Positions 44,601 to 54,752 are shown, counted from the first letter of the stretch. The stretch is DNA of 64,000 nt from Uranotaenia lowii (GCF_029784155.1 NC_073692.1:326635920-326699919); one strand, 5' to 3'. Program-made: numbers and translations. The notes: generated by a model from the sequence alone, not told the origin.

Positions 44601-47600
44601 GACGACCATCTTGATATTTTCCTCCGTATATGTATTCTAATGTCTTGTGGTCGGTGTACAAAATAAAATGCATACCAAAGACGTAAAGGTAGAATTTTTC
44701 TACTGCCCATACCACAGCCAGGGCCTCTCGCTGTGTCTGAGGATAAACCTTTTCGGATGTTGTCAATCCTTGAGGCAAAACATATTATTCTGGGGAAGTT
44801 CTCCTTATCACGCTGGACGAGGACTGCGCCGAGTCCACTCGGTGACGCATCTACGTAAAGCTCAGTCGCATCGAGTGGATCAAAAAATCCAAGTTTGAGT
44901 ACTTTGACTGTCAAGTCGTTCCTGAGATCATCGAAGGCATCGCATTGTTCTTTTCCGAAAACCTCAACCTCTCCACGGATAAATTTCCGCAGTGGTTCGG
45001 ACCGTGCAGATAACTTCGGAATGAAGTGGCCTACAAAATTGACCAGCCCTAGAAAACTTCTAGTCTCCTCTTTTGTTTCCGGTTTCCTGAAGTTTTTAAT
45101 AGCAGATATTTTCTCGTCTGACGGGCTAATTCCCTTCGCGTTGACTTTGAATCCTAGTATATCAATTTCGTCTACGCCAAAGGAACATTTCTTCTCGTTC
45201 AGCAAAGCATTGTTCTGACGAAGTACTTTCAAAACTTGTCTCAGTCGGGTGTCATGTTCTTGGCGGGTGCGGCCTGTCACCACTATATCGTCTATATAAA
45301 CTATGACGCCATCTATGCCATTCAGCATCTGGGTCATTACCCGCTGAAAAATTTCAGGCGCACAGTTTATACCGAAAAATAATCTTTTGAAGCGCATAAG
45401 TCCACGCCCAGTCATAAAAGTGGTTCTGCCGCGTGAGTCGGGATGCAATTCGATATGATGAAAGGCTGATGTAATATCTAGTTTTGATAAGCATACCGAA
45501 CCTCTCAATCTATTTAAGAAAATGTCAATAACTGGGAGGGGGTAGTATTCTCTCTGGATAGCAGTGTTGGGGTACCTCATGTTGATGCAAAGCCGTACAT
45601 CGTCTTTCCCTTTTGGTACGACCACCATAGGGGAAATCCAATCAGATGAACCTTGCACCGGCTCGATAATATCACAGCGTAGCATTTCGATTATTTTTTT
45701 CATCCACTTTTTGCTCCATAGCGCTTGGAACTCGTAGGTATGAAATTCTTTTGGGTGGGATCTTTTCGTCAATCGTCAGCTTAACTTCGATTTTGGGAAA
45801 TTTAGGGAATGGTTTAAATGTCTGAACGTGTTGTACATCGAGTCCTACTTTCAGCACACGGAGCTCTTCAGCAGTTTGTTTGCTGAGAAGACATTTGTTT
45901 GCTCCAGTCACTACGAAGAATTCAGCGTATGCCTTCGGTTTGGTCTCATTCACTGAAATCCTTCAAAAATTGCTGAAATTTGCAACGGTTGTTCAGATGC
46001 ATACGATTTGAACTGACGAGAGCATTGGAATTTGGTCTTATATATTTTAACATCGGTTTTCACAATTTTGTCCCAAATTTCTGATGTAACAGAGTTGATT
46101 GAAGACCCAGAATCAATTAAAAATTGAACTGGAAAAGTGTCGATTTTACAAGTTATTATTCCATCAGATTCTCTTAAAAGATGGTATGAGTGTCCCTATT
46201 AAAACAAGATAAATATTTGTTTTTTAAATTTACGCATTTTCGGTTTATTTAATTTCATTTATCAAATCAGTTCATGGATGTAGAAAATATTAATCAAAGA
46301 AGAATAGAACAAAATTAAAACGATTACTCTACCTCAGACACATCACTTGCAGTTGGACGACGAGGTAGTTCTTCCTTCCACGGAGCGTCTCCAAGATTAT
46401 TCGTTTCACCTTCCGGACGCTTCCAGACGTTACGAGTAGGCCAATTCTGCTGTCTTCCTAGACATTTTCTTCCGTAATGCCCTGTCACGTTGCATCTATT
46501 GCACTTAATACGTCGACCTGGGCACGATGATGACTGCCAATAGTGATCTTCGGCTCCACAGTTGTAGCATTCATTACGCCTAACTATCGGACGAGACTGA
46601 GTATTCAGAAATCTTGTCCGGTGATTCGATTGTGGTTGTTTCCAACGGTTGGTCCGATACGGAGCTCGACGAAAATTGCCACGTTGAACCGTGGCAACCA
46701 GAGACTCATCAGCTACAAATTTGGCCTTTTCTTTTTGCTTGTAAAGGATTTCGCGATTGACAGCATAATTGGTTATTTCGTCTAAAGTCATGACGTTTTC
46801 CATACCTTTGTCACGAACTCTCTCATCGCGAGCACCCATGGTAACCTGCTGCAGAATTTCTTTTTCAATTCGTTCTCCGAAGTCGCATCGCACTGCTTGT
46901 TCTCGCAAACGTAGTAAAAACAAATTAAACGCTTCTTCATTGGTTTGCCGCATTGAGCGGAAAATCTCCAACTCAACGCGATCGTTATGCTTCCCCACGA
47001 AAAATTTATTTAGCCTCTTAATCGCATTGTCGTATTGAGGTTCTTCCTCTGGACGATAAGGAATCCGGGTTGGTTCCGGGTGAATTTCTTCTGGTGCGGG
47101 TCCTGCGTTGTAATAGGTTCTCTGCAAGCCTCGCCCTCCATATGTCAATAGCATGACCAATTTCTCATGTAGTGCTTGCACACCTTTCAGCTCAACGAGA
47201 AGTTCAAAAGAGCGCAACCACTCCTCCCACTCTCTTCTCAAACCTTGCGGATTAATGGCATCATTAAATGGCTGCAAAGGCCAGTTAGCAGATCCTCCGT
47301 TCATCTAAAAGAAGAAATGAAAACTTACCGTCAAGATTCCATTTGTGCGTTTTTTTTTCTATACGATTTATTTCATTAAACTGTTATCAAAGTTTGTTTC
47401 AATGCAATGTCCGAACAACGAAATTTCACTCTACATATGTAATTGTAAATTGTTTACTTTTCCCGTTTTTTATTTGAAAAATTTCAATAACCTACTATTT
47501 GATAACAAAGCAACCGTAGCTAACTCCAATCGATTAGTTTCGTTCTAACATTTTCATTTCATCTCACCCATTTTCAACTCATCTCATCAAAATACAACAT

Positions 47601-50600
47601 ACACATGATCCTGCAGTTCGACTACGACTAAACGTCGGGCTCTTTCAGTTCCTCTCAAAGTGCACATATTTTTCTCTCTTTCCTTTTTCACAACAAAATA
47701 CACATGAGCGACTGCAACGATAAGCTGGTCTCGCTGTAAACGTGACCAGTGATGCCACATTTCTATCGGTATTTTGAAACCCAAAAAAATCTTTTATCGG
47801 TATGTAAATCCTAAAAATCGGTATGAAAATCGGTATTTGAATGAATGTTCATTTTTAGTTCAAAACTAGATGACTTAATGTGTTTTAGCATATATTATTG
47901 CATTTTCTCCGTAACTTGGTTCTAGGTAACACTAGTTTACACAAAATGACGGTTGTGAAATTTTAACAGAACTTTATGTTCGTTATGACTTATACATTTT
48001 TTTTAAATTTTAAAACTATCTGCTTTTGCTTACAAAAGCAAAAATCACAATTGAAAATTCAGCAGAAAATCCGAAACAAGTGTTGCTTTCCAGTAGTCAT
48101 AACTGAATGGAAATTTATTTTAAAAGTTATCGTTTGATAAGAAAAATAGGGGCATGGCAAGCACCTTCAGGTTACTCGTTGGTTATGCATATAAATTAAG
48201 TAAAAACTTGAAACTTTGATGTTTGGCTAAAGTGGGATGTAAATTTGATAAATTCGATAAGGCAAGAATAGAACCGTAAACCTAAAGGAAATTTTAGTTA
48301 CGTAAACACTTACAAATCCAATGGCTTTTTGACGTTCGAGGTAAATATGGGCTCAAATTGATGTTCTTCGTTTTATTGATGGATTTTTGCCAATCTCTCT
48401 AATTCAGCTTTTAGTATAAGATATGAGTCCTAGCGATTAGAGAAAGAAATGATTGCAGAAAGTTAAGAGAGTTGTTGCTTCATTTTTTTATAGCCAATAA
48501 AAAATAAATTTTATTTTATGAAAAATTACGCATTAGTCATATGAAAATCGAAAAATTTCATGCGCAAATAAATGAGAGATGTGCTCTAAAAGAAGGTTTT
48601 CTTTCGAAAAAGATTAAAAAACACATAGTTTTACAATAACTGAAACCTATTTTTCCTCGCGTGGTCTTTAATTCTGCGATCTCTGCAGTTTAGGTACTTA
48701 TGATATAATTTATTTGGCTAACAAGATGCAGAAGGATTGAAGATTATACCGATGATATTACATACCGTGTATCTGATTGCGCTTCAAATCTCGACATACC
48801 CCATCAGGCGACGAGTTGAACAAGGATTATGATTATATTCAAACGGTGTATGTATTTCCTTGAAAAATTGAGATTGACCTTAAGGAACTTATATTGGCAG
48901 TCGCAGAAAGAAGGTCAAATATCAGCCTTGAGCTTAGCCCATTGGCTTTGAGGTTGTGTACCATAATAGTGCATCATTTGACAGAATAAAGGAACAAAAC
49001 AGCGCGAACAACTGAACGAATTATTAGAGTGAGCAGTGGAGATCTTTGCAGAATACTTCAAAAGTTGTACAGATCAAAGTTACGCCACGCCAGCTACCGA
49101 ACTTTGTCTTCTTTCTGCGGGACCTTCTCGAGGATAGCTTGAATGAAGTGGAAATGTTGAAGTGGAATGAGTTTTGAGTTAAAATCTTAAAAATCGGTAT
49201 GAAATCGGTATTTTTTGCCAAAAATCGGTAATCGGTATATACCGATTCTTGGTCAAAACTTCGCTCAAAAATCGGTATAAATACCGGAAAATCGGTATGT
49301 GTGGCATCGCTGAACGTGACTGCGACCAAAAGTCGGACTCTTTCTTTCTAGCGACTGCATTAATCATTTGGTCTCGCTGTTCACACTTGCATTTTTCCAC
49401 GACTGCAACACATAGTTGGACTCACTCTGCAAAAATGACTACGACACAAGTCGGACTCTCTTTTCAGCAACAACAATGCATATGATTCATTTCACTAAAG
49501 GCGGGAGCTGTTCTCAGTGTTAGTGACTACAACATTGCGTTGGTCTCATTTTTCACACCACCACCACTCAACAATAGACTTTTTCTGCCGAATTTATGCT
49601 TTCACCGCCATATTTCTTTCCACTGTTCACATTCTGTTTTTTTTTCACCTTGTTTGAGAAAAATTTACGCCATGTTAGAAAAACACCAAACGCTAGGAAT
49701 CTTCCATGTTTGCGATGAACAAGACAGCGAAAGTTGCACAGGCCAGCGTAGGTTTTCACTTCCCACCAAACGTTAAAAAAAATACTTACGATCCTGCCGA
49801 TTGCGCCACTTGTAGAGATCTCCGGTGAAGAATATTTCGGTTGAAATAAACGAAAGCAATACAGTTCGGACAATTACTTTTATTGCGGCTGGTACGGTTC
49901 GCTGTTGCACTAAAACTGAACTAATCTCTCATCTCGAAACTTCGGATAGGCTTTCGCTCTCTTTCTTAATAATTTTCTGAATTCTCTCTATACTGTTGAA
50001 CAGGGTTGAAGTCATATCCTACACATAGAAGTATTGAGGATCGTAGAACTGGATCATCATGCAAATTGAATTGTGTCAAAAAAATTTCCATGGCTTTTTC
50101 TCATTTCTAAATTTAAGGTTTTAGAAAACCAAACTTATTTTTGTTGGTATGGTCAATTGATTGGTACAGGTTGGATTTTAAACTTGTTATTGATTATTTT
50201 CATAGCCCTTTTTTAATCTTTCAAAAATCTCAGTTCTTCAGTACATTGGAATGATGATTATGATAATTTTAATCTTCAATCAATCTAATCCTCTTTCATT
50301 CGAACTTGGATTTATTGATCATCGTTACATCACAAATATTTAAACCATATTTTAAATGTTTTATATGAGCCAAATTTCGCTATCTTTACATGTATGTTTA
50401 AATATGCAGATTAATCAAGCATAGCTAGTTACTTGACGAATTTGTAAAATTAGGCATACTATATAAATTCAGTTCTATTCTCTTCCTGTTTATGTATTTC
50501 TTTTTCTCCAGTTCCGCCCTGAAAAAGCACAACCGAACGCACACCGGGGAACGACCGTACCAGTGTGACCAGTGTCCCAAGTCATTCGCTTCTTCCGGAA

Positions 50601-50725
50601 ATCTGCTGGCGCACAAAATCACCCACGCGCCAAACCGCCAATACCAGTGCCACGCTTGTGATGCCGCATTCGCCTACAAGACTGTGCTTCAGCATCATCT
50701 TAAAGTTCACGAACAACAACAATAG
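32645..50725 (+). CDS. ZAD-C2H2 zinc-finger protein (392 aa, four exons)
   Basis: Exon model: 32645-32770, 33128-33817, 33893-34041, 50512-50725, all with GT-AG introns and a continuous frame to the TAG at 50723. The start (GTATGACTG) has A at -3. A ZAD domain, the insect zinc-finger-associated dimerisation module, opens the protein: CRLC near residue 10 and CEIC in exon 2 give its two Cys pairs. A linker of about 120 residues follows, then seven C2H2 fingers starting at about residues 202, 227, 255, 284, 312, 340 and 368. Finger 1 is atypical, with nine residues between the second Cys and first His. Exon 3 ends within finger 5 and the codon is completed by exon 4 (CEKAFIT|SSALKKH), which confirms the long join. 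ZAD proteins are nuclear, bind DNA, and serve as transcription or chromatin-architecture factors in insects. I assign no orthologue. The last intron (16470 bp) is packed with transposons. Confidence 0.92.
34154..34175 (+). repeat. homopolymer run of 22 C
   Basis: An uninterrupted run of 22 cytosines followed by TCCTCCCCCTCC, in an otherwise AT-rich intron. The opposite strand is G-rich and could form a quadruplex. It borders the 143-bp satellite and may be part of the same repeat. Confidence 0.85.
34215..34990 (+). repeat. 143-bp tandem satellite (about 5.3 copies)
   Basis: ATGGACGACCC recurs at 34259, 34402, 34545, 34688, 34831 and 34974: five consecutive intervals of exactly 143 bp. Copies differ by many substitutions but show almost no net length change. 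No ORF persists through it. Confidence 0.88.
35020..35342 (+). repeat. dispersed repeat, inverted relative to 41570-41830
   Basis: AGACCGCTGCAA, TGAATTAGCGCAAC and TTTTAATTTTGTATGGAAAT occur here and, as reverse complements and in reverse order, at about 41640-41800. The two copies flank everything between as an imperfect inverted repeat of roughly 270 bp. They may be ends of one large element or two independent insertions. Confidence 0.6.
35343..35537 (-). repeat. 3' LTR of the RT-less element (195 bp)
   Basis: Begins TGTGGTAGGC and ends CACGACA on the coding strand. It matches 36918-37112 apart from two visible substitutions. Confidence 0.9.
35568..36880 (-). CDS. gag-protease polyprotein of RT-less LTR element, joined to integrase tail
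   Basis: A 410-codon frame (36880 to 35648) encodes a gag with a retrotransposon-gag fold region (residues about 1-150). Two CCHC-like knuckles follow (CWLCGDFHYVREC, CGKCKRRDHKEGYC), then an aspartic-protease-like segment (LQLDCAADITIIS). The protease active site reads DCA where DSG or DTG is usual, so it may be inactive. After the protease the frame enters sequence that in another frame (35924 to 35568) encodes an integrase C-terminal motif (YTVLLDNGRLIRSHTNQLKA). The frame change and missing RT/IN core mark the internal deletion. Intact gag suggests the particle protein may still be made. Confidence 0.8.
36918..37112 (-). repeat. 5' LTR of the RT-less element (195 bp)
   Basis: Copy of 35343-35537 with two visible substitutions. 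The 13 nt directly downstream on the coding strand (AATTGGCGACGAG) equal those after the 5' LTR of the WDR12-carrying element. Confidence 0.9.
37695..38614 (+). mobile_element. TIR element copy 1 (about 920 bp)
   Basis: The left end TACACACTAAGAATGC and the right end AAGATTAAGTGTGTA are imperfect inverted termini with TA at the tips. It abuts copy 2 through a shared TA. Internal sequence is homologous to copy 2, including the GACAGTTGTTTTCCTGAGC block and CATCGGTAAG. No transposase was recognised. Confidence 0.75.
38615..39685 (+). mobile_element. TIR element copy 2 (about 1070 bp)
   Basis: The same family as copy 1 in the same orientation. It starts TACACACTAAGATTGC and ends GATTAAGTGTGTA. 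It contains an ATG-led segment (MDVDPERKNFNSMVCKAHR) running into a GTAAGT donor-like site at about 39207, with a parallel but degraded segment in copy 1. This could be a transposase exon remnant or a captured exon; the family is not recognised. Confidence 0.75.
40085..40426. other. unassigned stretch within the LINE remnant
   Basis: It lies between the endonuclease and RT pieces of the Jockey-like LINE. No LINE motif was recognised in either strand. It may be decayed LINE sequence or an unrelated insertion. Confidence 0.4.
41490..41910 (-). repeat. dispersed repeat, inverted partner of 35020-35342
   Basis: See 35020-35342 for the shared blocks. The right side ends in AAAAAAAAAAAACAAACGAACAAACATACC and TTTTTATATATAGATTA, resembling the 3' tail of a retroposed repeat. 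Confidence 0.55.
42040..42350. repeat. TTGCTGG/CCAGCAA inverted-repeat cluster
   Basis: TTGCTGG and CCAGCAA occur many times in both orientations within about 300 bp (for example TTGCTGGTTTCCAGCAA), allowing several alternative hairpins. It resembles a palindromic MITE, but exact ends were not fixed. Confidence 0.6.
42665..42877 (-). repeat. 3' LTR of the Ty3/gypsy element (213 bp)
   Basis: Direct repeat of 49811-50023 with about three substitutions. The purine tract lies just to its right on the plus strand. Confidence 0.93.
42937..46200 (-). pseudogene. Ty3/gypsy pol (PR-RT-RNaseH-IN) with frameshifts
   Basis: Domains in order on the minus strand: protease (QFLIDSGSSINSVTS, about 46120), RT (45772 onward; LDITSAFHHIELHPDSRG and the YIDD active site in VIVYIDDIVVTG), RNase H (ELYVDASPSG, then YTDHKTLEYI), and integrase. 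Integrase shows the zinc motif (HRGHPG plus CAGCAAV), the first catalytic D in IAIDFFSV, and a later section (PYWPQMNGLVERQNQG). The basic C-terminal tail ends near 42937. At least three frame changes are visible: protease to RT linker, within RNase H near 44790, and within integrase near 43850. The gene is therefore inactive. A possible 93-nt intron sits near its 3' end (43190-43282). Confidence 0.88.
43190..43282 (-). other. possible intron in the 3' part of pol
   Basis: The coding frame reads LRKLPRENEG up to 43283. An AT-rich 93-nt stretch with stops follows, bounded by GT (43282-43281) and TTTTTTAG (ending 43190). The frame then continues ILTSSQGSPGKDESRAETT. Joining at these sites keeps phase exactly. 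A small insertion is the alternative. Confidence 0.5.
46324..47304 (-). CDS. gag of the Ty3/gypsy element (326 aa)
   Basis: An uninterrupted frame from MNGGSANWPLQPF. The central part has the retrotransposon-gag signature region (FRSMRQTNEEAFNLFLLRLR). Two zinc knuckles near residues 245-285 bind RNA: CYNCGAEDHYWQSSSC and CNRCNVTGHYGRKC. It forms virus-like particles in this family. Pol lies downstream in another frame after a spacer of about 120 bp. Confidence 0.9.
   Translation of the reverse strand: MNGGSANWPLQPFNDAINPQGLRREWEEWLRSFELLVELKGVQALHEKLVMLLTYGGRGLQRTYYNAGPAPEEIHPEPTRIPYRPEEEPQYDNAIKRLNKFFVGKHNDRVELEIFRSMRQTNEEAFNLFLLRLREQAVRCDFGERIEKEILQQVTMGARDERVRDKGMENVMTLDEITNYAVNREILYKQKEKAKFVADESLVATVQRGNFRRAPYRTNRWKQPQSNHRTRFLNTQSRPIVRRNECYNCGAEDHYWQSSSCPGRRIKCNRCNVTGHYGRKCLGRQQNWPTRNVWKRPEGETNNLGDAPWKEELPRRPTASDVSEVE
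47305..47738 (-). other. 5' leader of the Ty3/gypsy element, proximal part
   Basis: No ORF of note. With 49321-49810 it forms the leader of the element. Both parts contain imperfect copies of CGACTGCAAC and TGGTCTCGCTGT. Confidence 0.6.
47747..49312. mobile_element. hAT-like non-autonomous element (1566 bp)
   Basis: An 8-bp target duplication (AACGTGAC at 47739-47746 and 49313-49320) brackets termini CAGTGATGCCACA and, inverted, CAGCGATGCCACA. Multiple ATCGGTAT motifs cluster near both ends. An 8-bp duplication plus a CAG-starting TIR and subterminal repeats point to the hAT superfamily. No transposase frame was found. It landed in the leader of the gypsy element and so is younger than it. 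Confidence 0.85.
49811..50023 (-). repeat. 5' LTR of the Ty3/gypsy element (213 bp)
   Basis: Direct repeat of 42665-42877. It is followed on the coding strand by the primer-binding site near 49790-49808. Confidence 0.93.
50029..50511 (+). other. end of the last intron of the ZAD gene
   Basis: AT-rich sequence with no recognised element. It ends in a pyrimidine-rich tract and CAG (TTTCTTTTTCTCCAG), the acceptor for exon 4. Confidence 0.7.
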
Positions 50726-51985
50726 ACCGAAATACATACCTATAGTAAGTATACTTACTTGTAAATATTCCATCAGCACGATTAGCACCTTTGATGGTCA
50801 ATCAAATCTAATGCTGTTGAAATTTTCCGCTGCAATCCGAAATTACCCATTACTCATCATCGTTCTGATAAGTGTGTCGCTGAATGATGCATATTTTTGA
50901 ATAAGTTATATGGGATAGAACTGATGTGGATCAATGCGGGGTTTGCGTGACCTCGGTGATATCTCGTCTTTCTAATGACAAAATTGTGCAATATTTTAAC
51001 CCTGGCGAAATGTAACGGATTGGGAATGACTCCGTCGTAATTGTTTGAACATTTTTTTTTTCAAAACAATTCCCCTATGTTCATACGCACGTGATATCTT
51101 AAACCCACACCTTTCTTCGGTGCGCGGGTGCGTCGCTAAGCAGTCGAAAACACTGAACTCAAATGTTAACAAAAACAAAAAAAAATCGCAAGCCGCTTAA
51201 GTTGTTTGCTTTTCTGAAGTGCGAAATTCCCACTTCTTCGTCCGTTGATCGATAGTATCCGTTGAAGTTTGTTTCTTGACAAGTCATAAATAGGTACCTA
51301 CCTACTTCTTCCCATTATGTGAAATGACAGGCAAACATGTGAGAAGGTAAGCATCCGCCAGTTTGCTGCTTATATGTGGGATATGCAGCCTGTATGCTAT
51401 ACCCGGAGTTGATTTTTTGACAGGTTCAAGGTAAACGGAAGCAAGTTTGTCACGAGTACAACCCATCAAAAACTATTTGCATCTCTTCACTTTGTGACAA
51501 CATCATTTTAATAAATATTGCTATGTTGAATTGTTCGAGTTACAACGTGAGTTATATTCAAGTTTATAATTTAAAAAAAAAAAATAGAACTGAACATTCT
51601 CAATCTGATTGATATTTTAAATTCTTAAACTATTATTTATTTTTCAATATGGTACATTATTGAATCGGTTACTGTTACATCTCCTTACCTTAACTAAATA
51701 AATAACTGGAAACTCAAGCTTTAAATCTAAGCGTTCGAATGTCGTAACTTTTGTACGTAATGTGTTAAAGCATGATGGAATGAATAAAGTGTAGTTGTAG
51801 TTTAAATAACAATAGTAAAATAAAAGAAGAAAAAAGATACATAGACTGCAACAACAAAGTAGTTAAACTGGTTAAACTGAGATTTGCGTCATTTCTTTCA
51901 GTACTTAGTTATAGCAAAGAGGAAAGGCATTCTAGATGTAAATTAGTTTTCTCATGAGTCAGAACAATTACTGCGTGTCTATTCC
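50726..51985. other. 3' flank of the ZAD gene
   Basis: No gene was recognised. The 3' UTR should lie here. AATAAA at 51783-51788 is one candidate polyadenylation signal among several. Confidence 0.45.
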
Positions 51986-52676
51986 TACACTCAGGCACAT
52001 TTTTATTATAATTTTCATAAGATGTGTCTTATGAACCGCTTTTTAGAGTGGAAAATTGATTTTCATATGAGTCTTATGAAATTCATCCAATTTTCAAAGT
52101 AAGTTCTTATGCAAAATAGAAGAAGCGGCATTGTGAAAAAATAATGAATGTGTTCCATCAGTCCATCCCATCAGTCATTATTTTTCATCGTCAAACGAGG
52201 TATCAAACAGTAGTGAAGCCATTATATTTTTCCTAAAAGTTGAGTGATTATCTTATTCTAAATGGCAAGTTTATTTTTTGTAAATATTGACAGTATTTGT
52301 AAACTCAAACACATTATTTTTTGTTTACTTTTCAGCATATTGCCCGGAAAAAGTAAAAACTCAAAGGACCCGATGCGGCAGAATAATTTTTTTAGAACCC
52401 AGTGTTTGTGTGCTGCTGTTAGTGATAATGATGTAACAAATTAGCTAGAAAATAAATAAAATGTTTTAACATCAATAATCTTGAGTTATTCTCATCAAAC
52501 ATGACATTTTCTGTTTCTATAAGACCCTCTTATGAAAAGCGAAAACCTCTCAACGAAGTAGGCGTTCATCTGAAGAATTCATTCGCGTCATAAGACAATC
52601 TTATAAATTTCAATGATTTTTCTTATGGCGCCAGTTTATAAGAAAATCTTATGGCAAACTTATTTTTCTGAGTGTA
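51986..52676. mobile_element. MITE with TACACTCAG termini (691 bp)
   Basis: Left TACACTCAGGCACATTTTTA and right ATTTTTCTGAGTGTA are inverted ends with TA at the tips. CTTATG/CATAAG motifs recur near both ends. A short ORF inside (52262-52444) has no recognised motif. Confidence 0.75.
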
Positions 52677-52684
52677 ACTATCAT

Positions 52685-53215
52685 GTCAATGGCGATCGAG
52701 ATTCGATTTCGCGAGCACAGTTTGGAGGCCCATGTACCAAACACACTTAAACCGAATGGAAGCTGTTCAGAAGCGTTTCGTCAAATTTGCAGTGAGGAAT
52801 CTTGCCTGGGGAGAGAGTCTACCGGAATATGAACATTAATGTTGCCTACTAGATTTGGATCTGTTGGAAAGTCGGCACCGCATAAATGATTTAACCTTTT
52901 TCTTAAGGTAGATACAGGCATGGTGGACTCAACGTTTTTATGTTCCCGCTTGACAGCGAACACAAGCACTCTGACTTTGAGACGACGCATGCGTTATGCA
53001 CTTGACCATCGCAGGACGAATTACAGCCGCAACGAACCAGCTTTCCGTTTTATGAGGGAGGTGCAATTTAGGGTTTTAACAGTGCAATAGACCTTAATTT
53101 AAGCATCCCGACAATCAAGAAGCTCTATATTTAAGAAATCAACTCTCATCATAATTTTTAAGTAGTTCGGATGACGGGCTTGGCCCATATATCCTTAAAT
53201 AAATAAATGAAAAAA
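52685..53215 (+). pseudogene. Jockey-like LINE 3' remnant
   Basis: The plus strand encodes the end of a non-LTR RT ORF (HLNRMEAVQKRFVKFAVRNL, then LLDLDLLESRHRINDLTFF) with several stops and frame changes. It ends in AAATAAATAAATGAAAAAAT, a typical 3' tail. 5'-truncated and inactive. Confidence 0.75.
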
Positions 53216-53290
53216 TAAAAAAATGGCGTTTTTAACGGTTTGTTTGATTATTGTTCATCAACAGATCACATAGCAATCCAAATGATAGGT

Positions 53291-53515
53291 TTAACACGTC
53301 CGTCGCCACGGCACCCATATTCGGGTGACGGGTGTATTTCCTGGGGGGCCCCGTCACATCAAAAAGCGTGTGACGCTCTCTTACTTGAGTTAACCGCTCA
53401 GCTTCGCCACACGTTTCAAATATGGAAGCTCTCCCTCTTTGCTTTCTCTCTCTGAAAATTTCTTTGGGCCCGCCTAGTAAAACTACCAAAATGAGCTTGG
53501 CGACGAACGTGTTAA
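53291..53515. mobile_element. TTAA-flanked MITE (225 bp)
   Basis: TTAACACGTCCGTCGCCA at the left and TGGCGACGAACGTGTTAA at the right are near-perfect inverted ends with TTAA at the tips, the target preference of piggyBac-type transposases. The length is too short to encode a transposase. Assignment to piggyBac is inference from the target site. Confidence 0.75.
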
Positions 53516-53632
53516 AAATAAAGAAAAACTACAAATTCATGGAATGTATTGTGTAAGGTAACACTGTACTTAAAGTACTAAGGATTCTTCTTCGGAATTC
53601 CAGAATTAAAATGAAACACAGCAAAAATTATT
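53516..53632. other. spacer with left target duplication of the RTE LINE
   Basis: Its last 16 bp (53617-53632, CACAGCAAAAATTATT) are repeated at 54737-54752. Confidence 0.8.
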
Positions 53633-54736
53633 ATTTTTTATTTATTTTATTTTCTTAGTATTCCGTCTCACGACATAACTTGACAAACATAATTCCTAAA
53701 ATTCACTCGGTCCATGGCAACCGTTCTCCAATTCCTCGGGCACCCCACGTTCGCCAGATCACGCTCCACTTGGTCTAACCACCTCGCTCGTTGCGCCCCC
53801 GCTCGTCTTGTTCCTACCGGATTCGTAGCGAACACCTGTTTTGCAGGACAGTCGTCCGGCATTCTCGCAACATGTCCCGCCCAGCGTATCCGGCCAGCTT
53901 TCACCACCTTCTGGATACTGGGTTCGCCGTAGAGTCGCGCGAGCTCGTGGTTCATCCTTCGCCTCCACACTCCGTTCTCCTGCCAAAGATGGTTCTTAAC
54001 ACTCGTCGCTCGAATACTCCGAGTGTACGCAGGTCCTCCTCGAGCAATATCCATGTCTCGTGCCCGTAGAGAACAACCGGTCTAATGAGCGTCATATACA
54101 AGTTACACTTCGTGCGAGGGCTAAGTCTTCTCGACCGCAGTTGCTTGTGGAGTCCATAGTAGGCACGACTTCCGCTGATAATTCGCCTCCGGATCTCACG
54201 GCTGGTGTCATTGTCTGCGGTCACCAGTGAGGCGAGATAGACAAAGTCTTCGACTATCTCCAGCTCGTCGCCGTCGATCGTGACCTTGTTATTACTGGAC
54301 AAGCGGGTTCGGTCGGTCTCAGATCCGCAGGCCAGCATGTACTTCGTCTTGGACGTATTAATCATCTACCCAATGCTTCCTGCTTCGCGTTTCAGGTTGC
54401 GGTAGATGTCTTCCACCGCTGCAGATGGTCTGCCGACTATATCAATGTCATCGGCAAAGCAGATAAGTTGACTGGATCTGTTGAAAATCGTGCCCCGCAT
54501 TTCACCCACCGCTCGTCGAATAACACCTTCTAGCGCCACGTTGAACATCATGCAGGATAGACCATCACCTTGTCGAAGCCCCCTGCGAGATTCGAATGAA
54601 CTCGACAATTCACCCGAGATCCGCACACAGCACTGCGTTCCATCCATCGTCGCCTTGATCAGTCTGATCAGCTTCCCGGAAAAGCCGTTCTCGTCCATGA
54701 TTTTCCATAGCTCGTTACGGTCAATCGTGTCGTATG
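53633..54736 (-). mobile_element. 5'-truncated RTE-type LINE insertion (1104 bp)
   Basis: A 16-bp target duplication (53617-53632 and 54737-54752) brackets the fragment. Minus-strand coding runs from AYDTIDRNELW through FESRRGLRQGDGLSCMMFN and the RT active site (CFADDIDIV) to the C-terminal region (IRWAGHVARMPDD, then VGTRRAGAQRARW). The thumb piece VYLASLVTADNDTSREIRRR is typical of RTE-group elements. One frame break near 54360 and another near 53955 split it into three frames. The 3' end is a short A/T-rich tail. It is truncated at the RT palm and cannot move on its own. Confidence 0.9.
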
Positions 54737-54752
54737 CACAGCAAAAATTATT

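Larger units (their letters stand above)
42665..50023 (-). mobile_element. Ty3/gypsy LTR retrotransposon, full length but decayed (7.36 kb)
   Basis: LTRs of 213 bp (42665-42877 and 49811-50023) begin TGTAG and end CTACA and differ at about three sites. The target duplication is CATAG (42660-42664 and 50024-50028). On the minus strand a primer-binding site, TGGCGCAATCGGCAGG, follows the 5' LTR, and a purine tract (GTGAGGGGGAAGGA) precedes the 3' LTR. Gag (46324-47304) is intact. Pol is broken by frameshifts. The 5' leader is interrupted by a hAT-like insertion (47747-49312). The element sits in the last intron of the ZAD gene, antisense to it. Confidence 0.94.

Noticed and set aside
49024..49400. 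Minus-strand ORFs with repeated IPIF residues
   Set aside because: They are translations of the ATCGGTAT subterminal repeats of the hAT-like element.
47305..49810. An insulator with Su(Hw)-type sites, as in the Drosophila gypsy leader
   Set aside because: Repeated motifs are present but do not clearly match the known binding consensus by eye.
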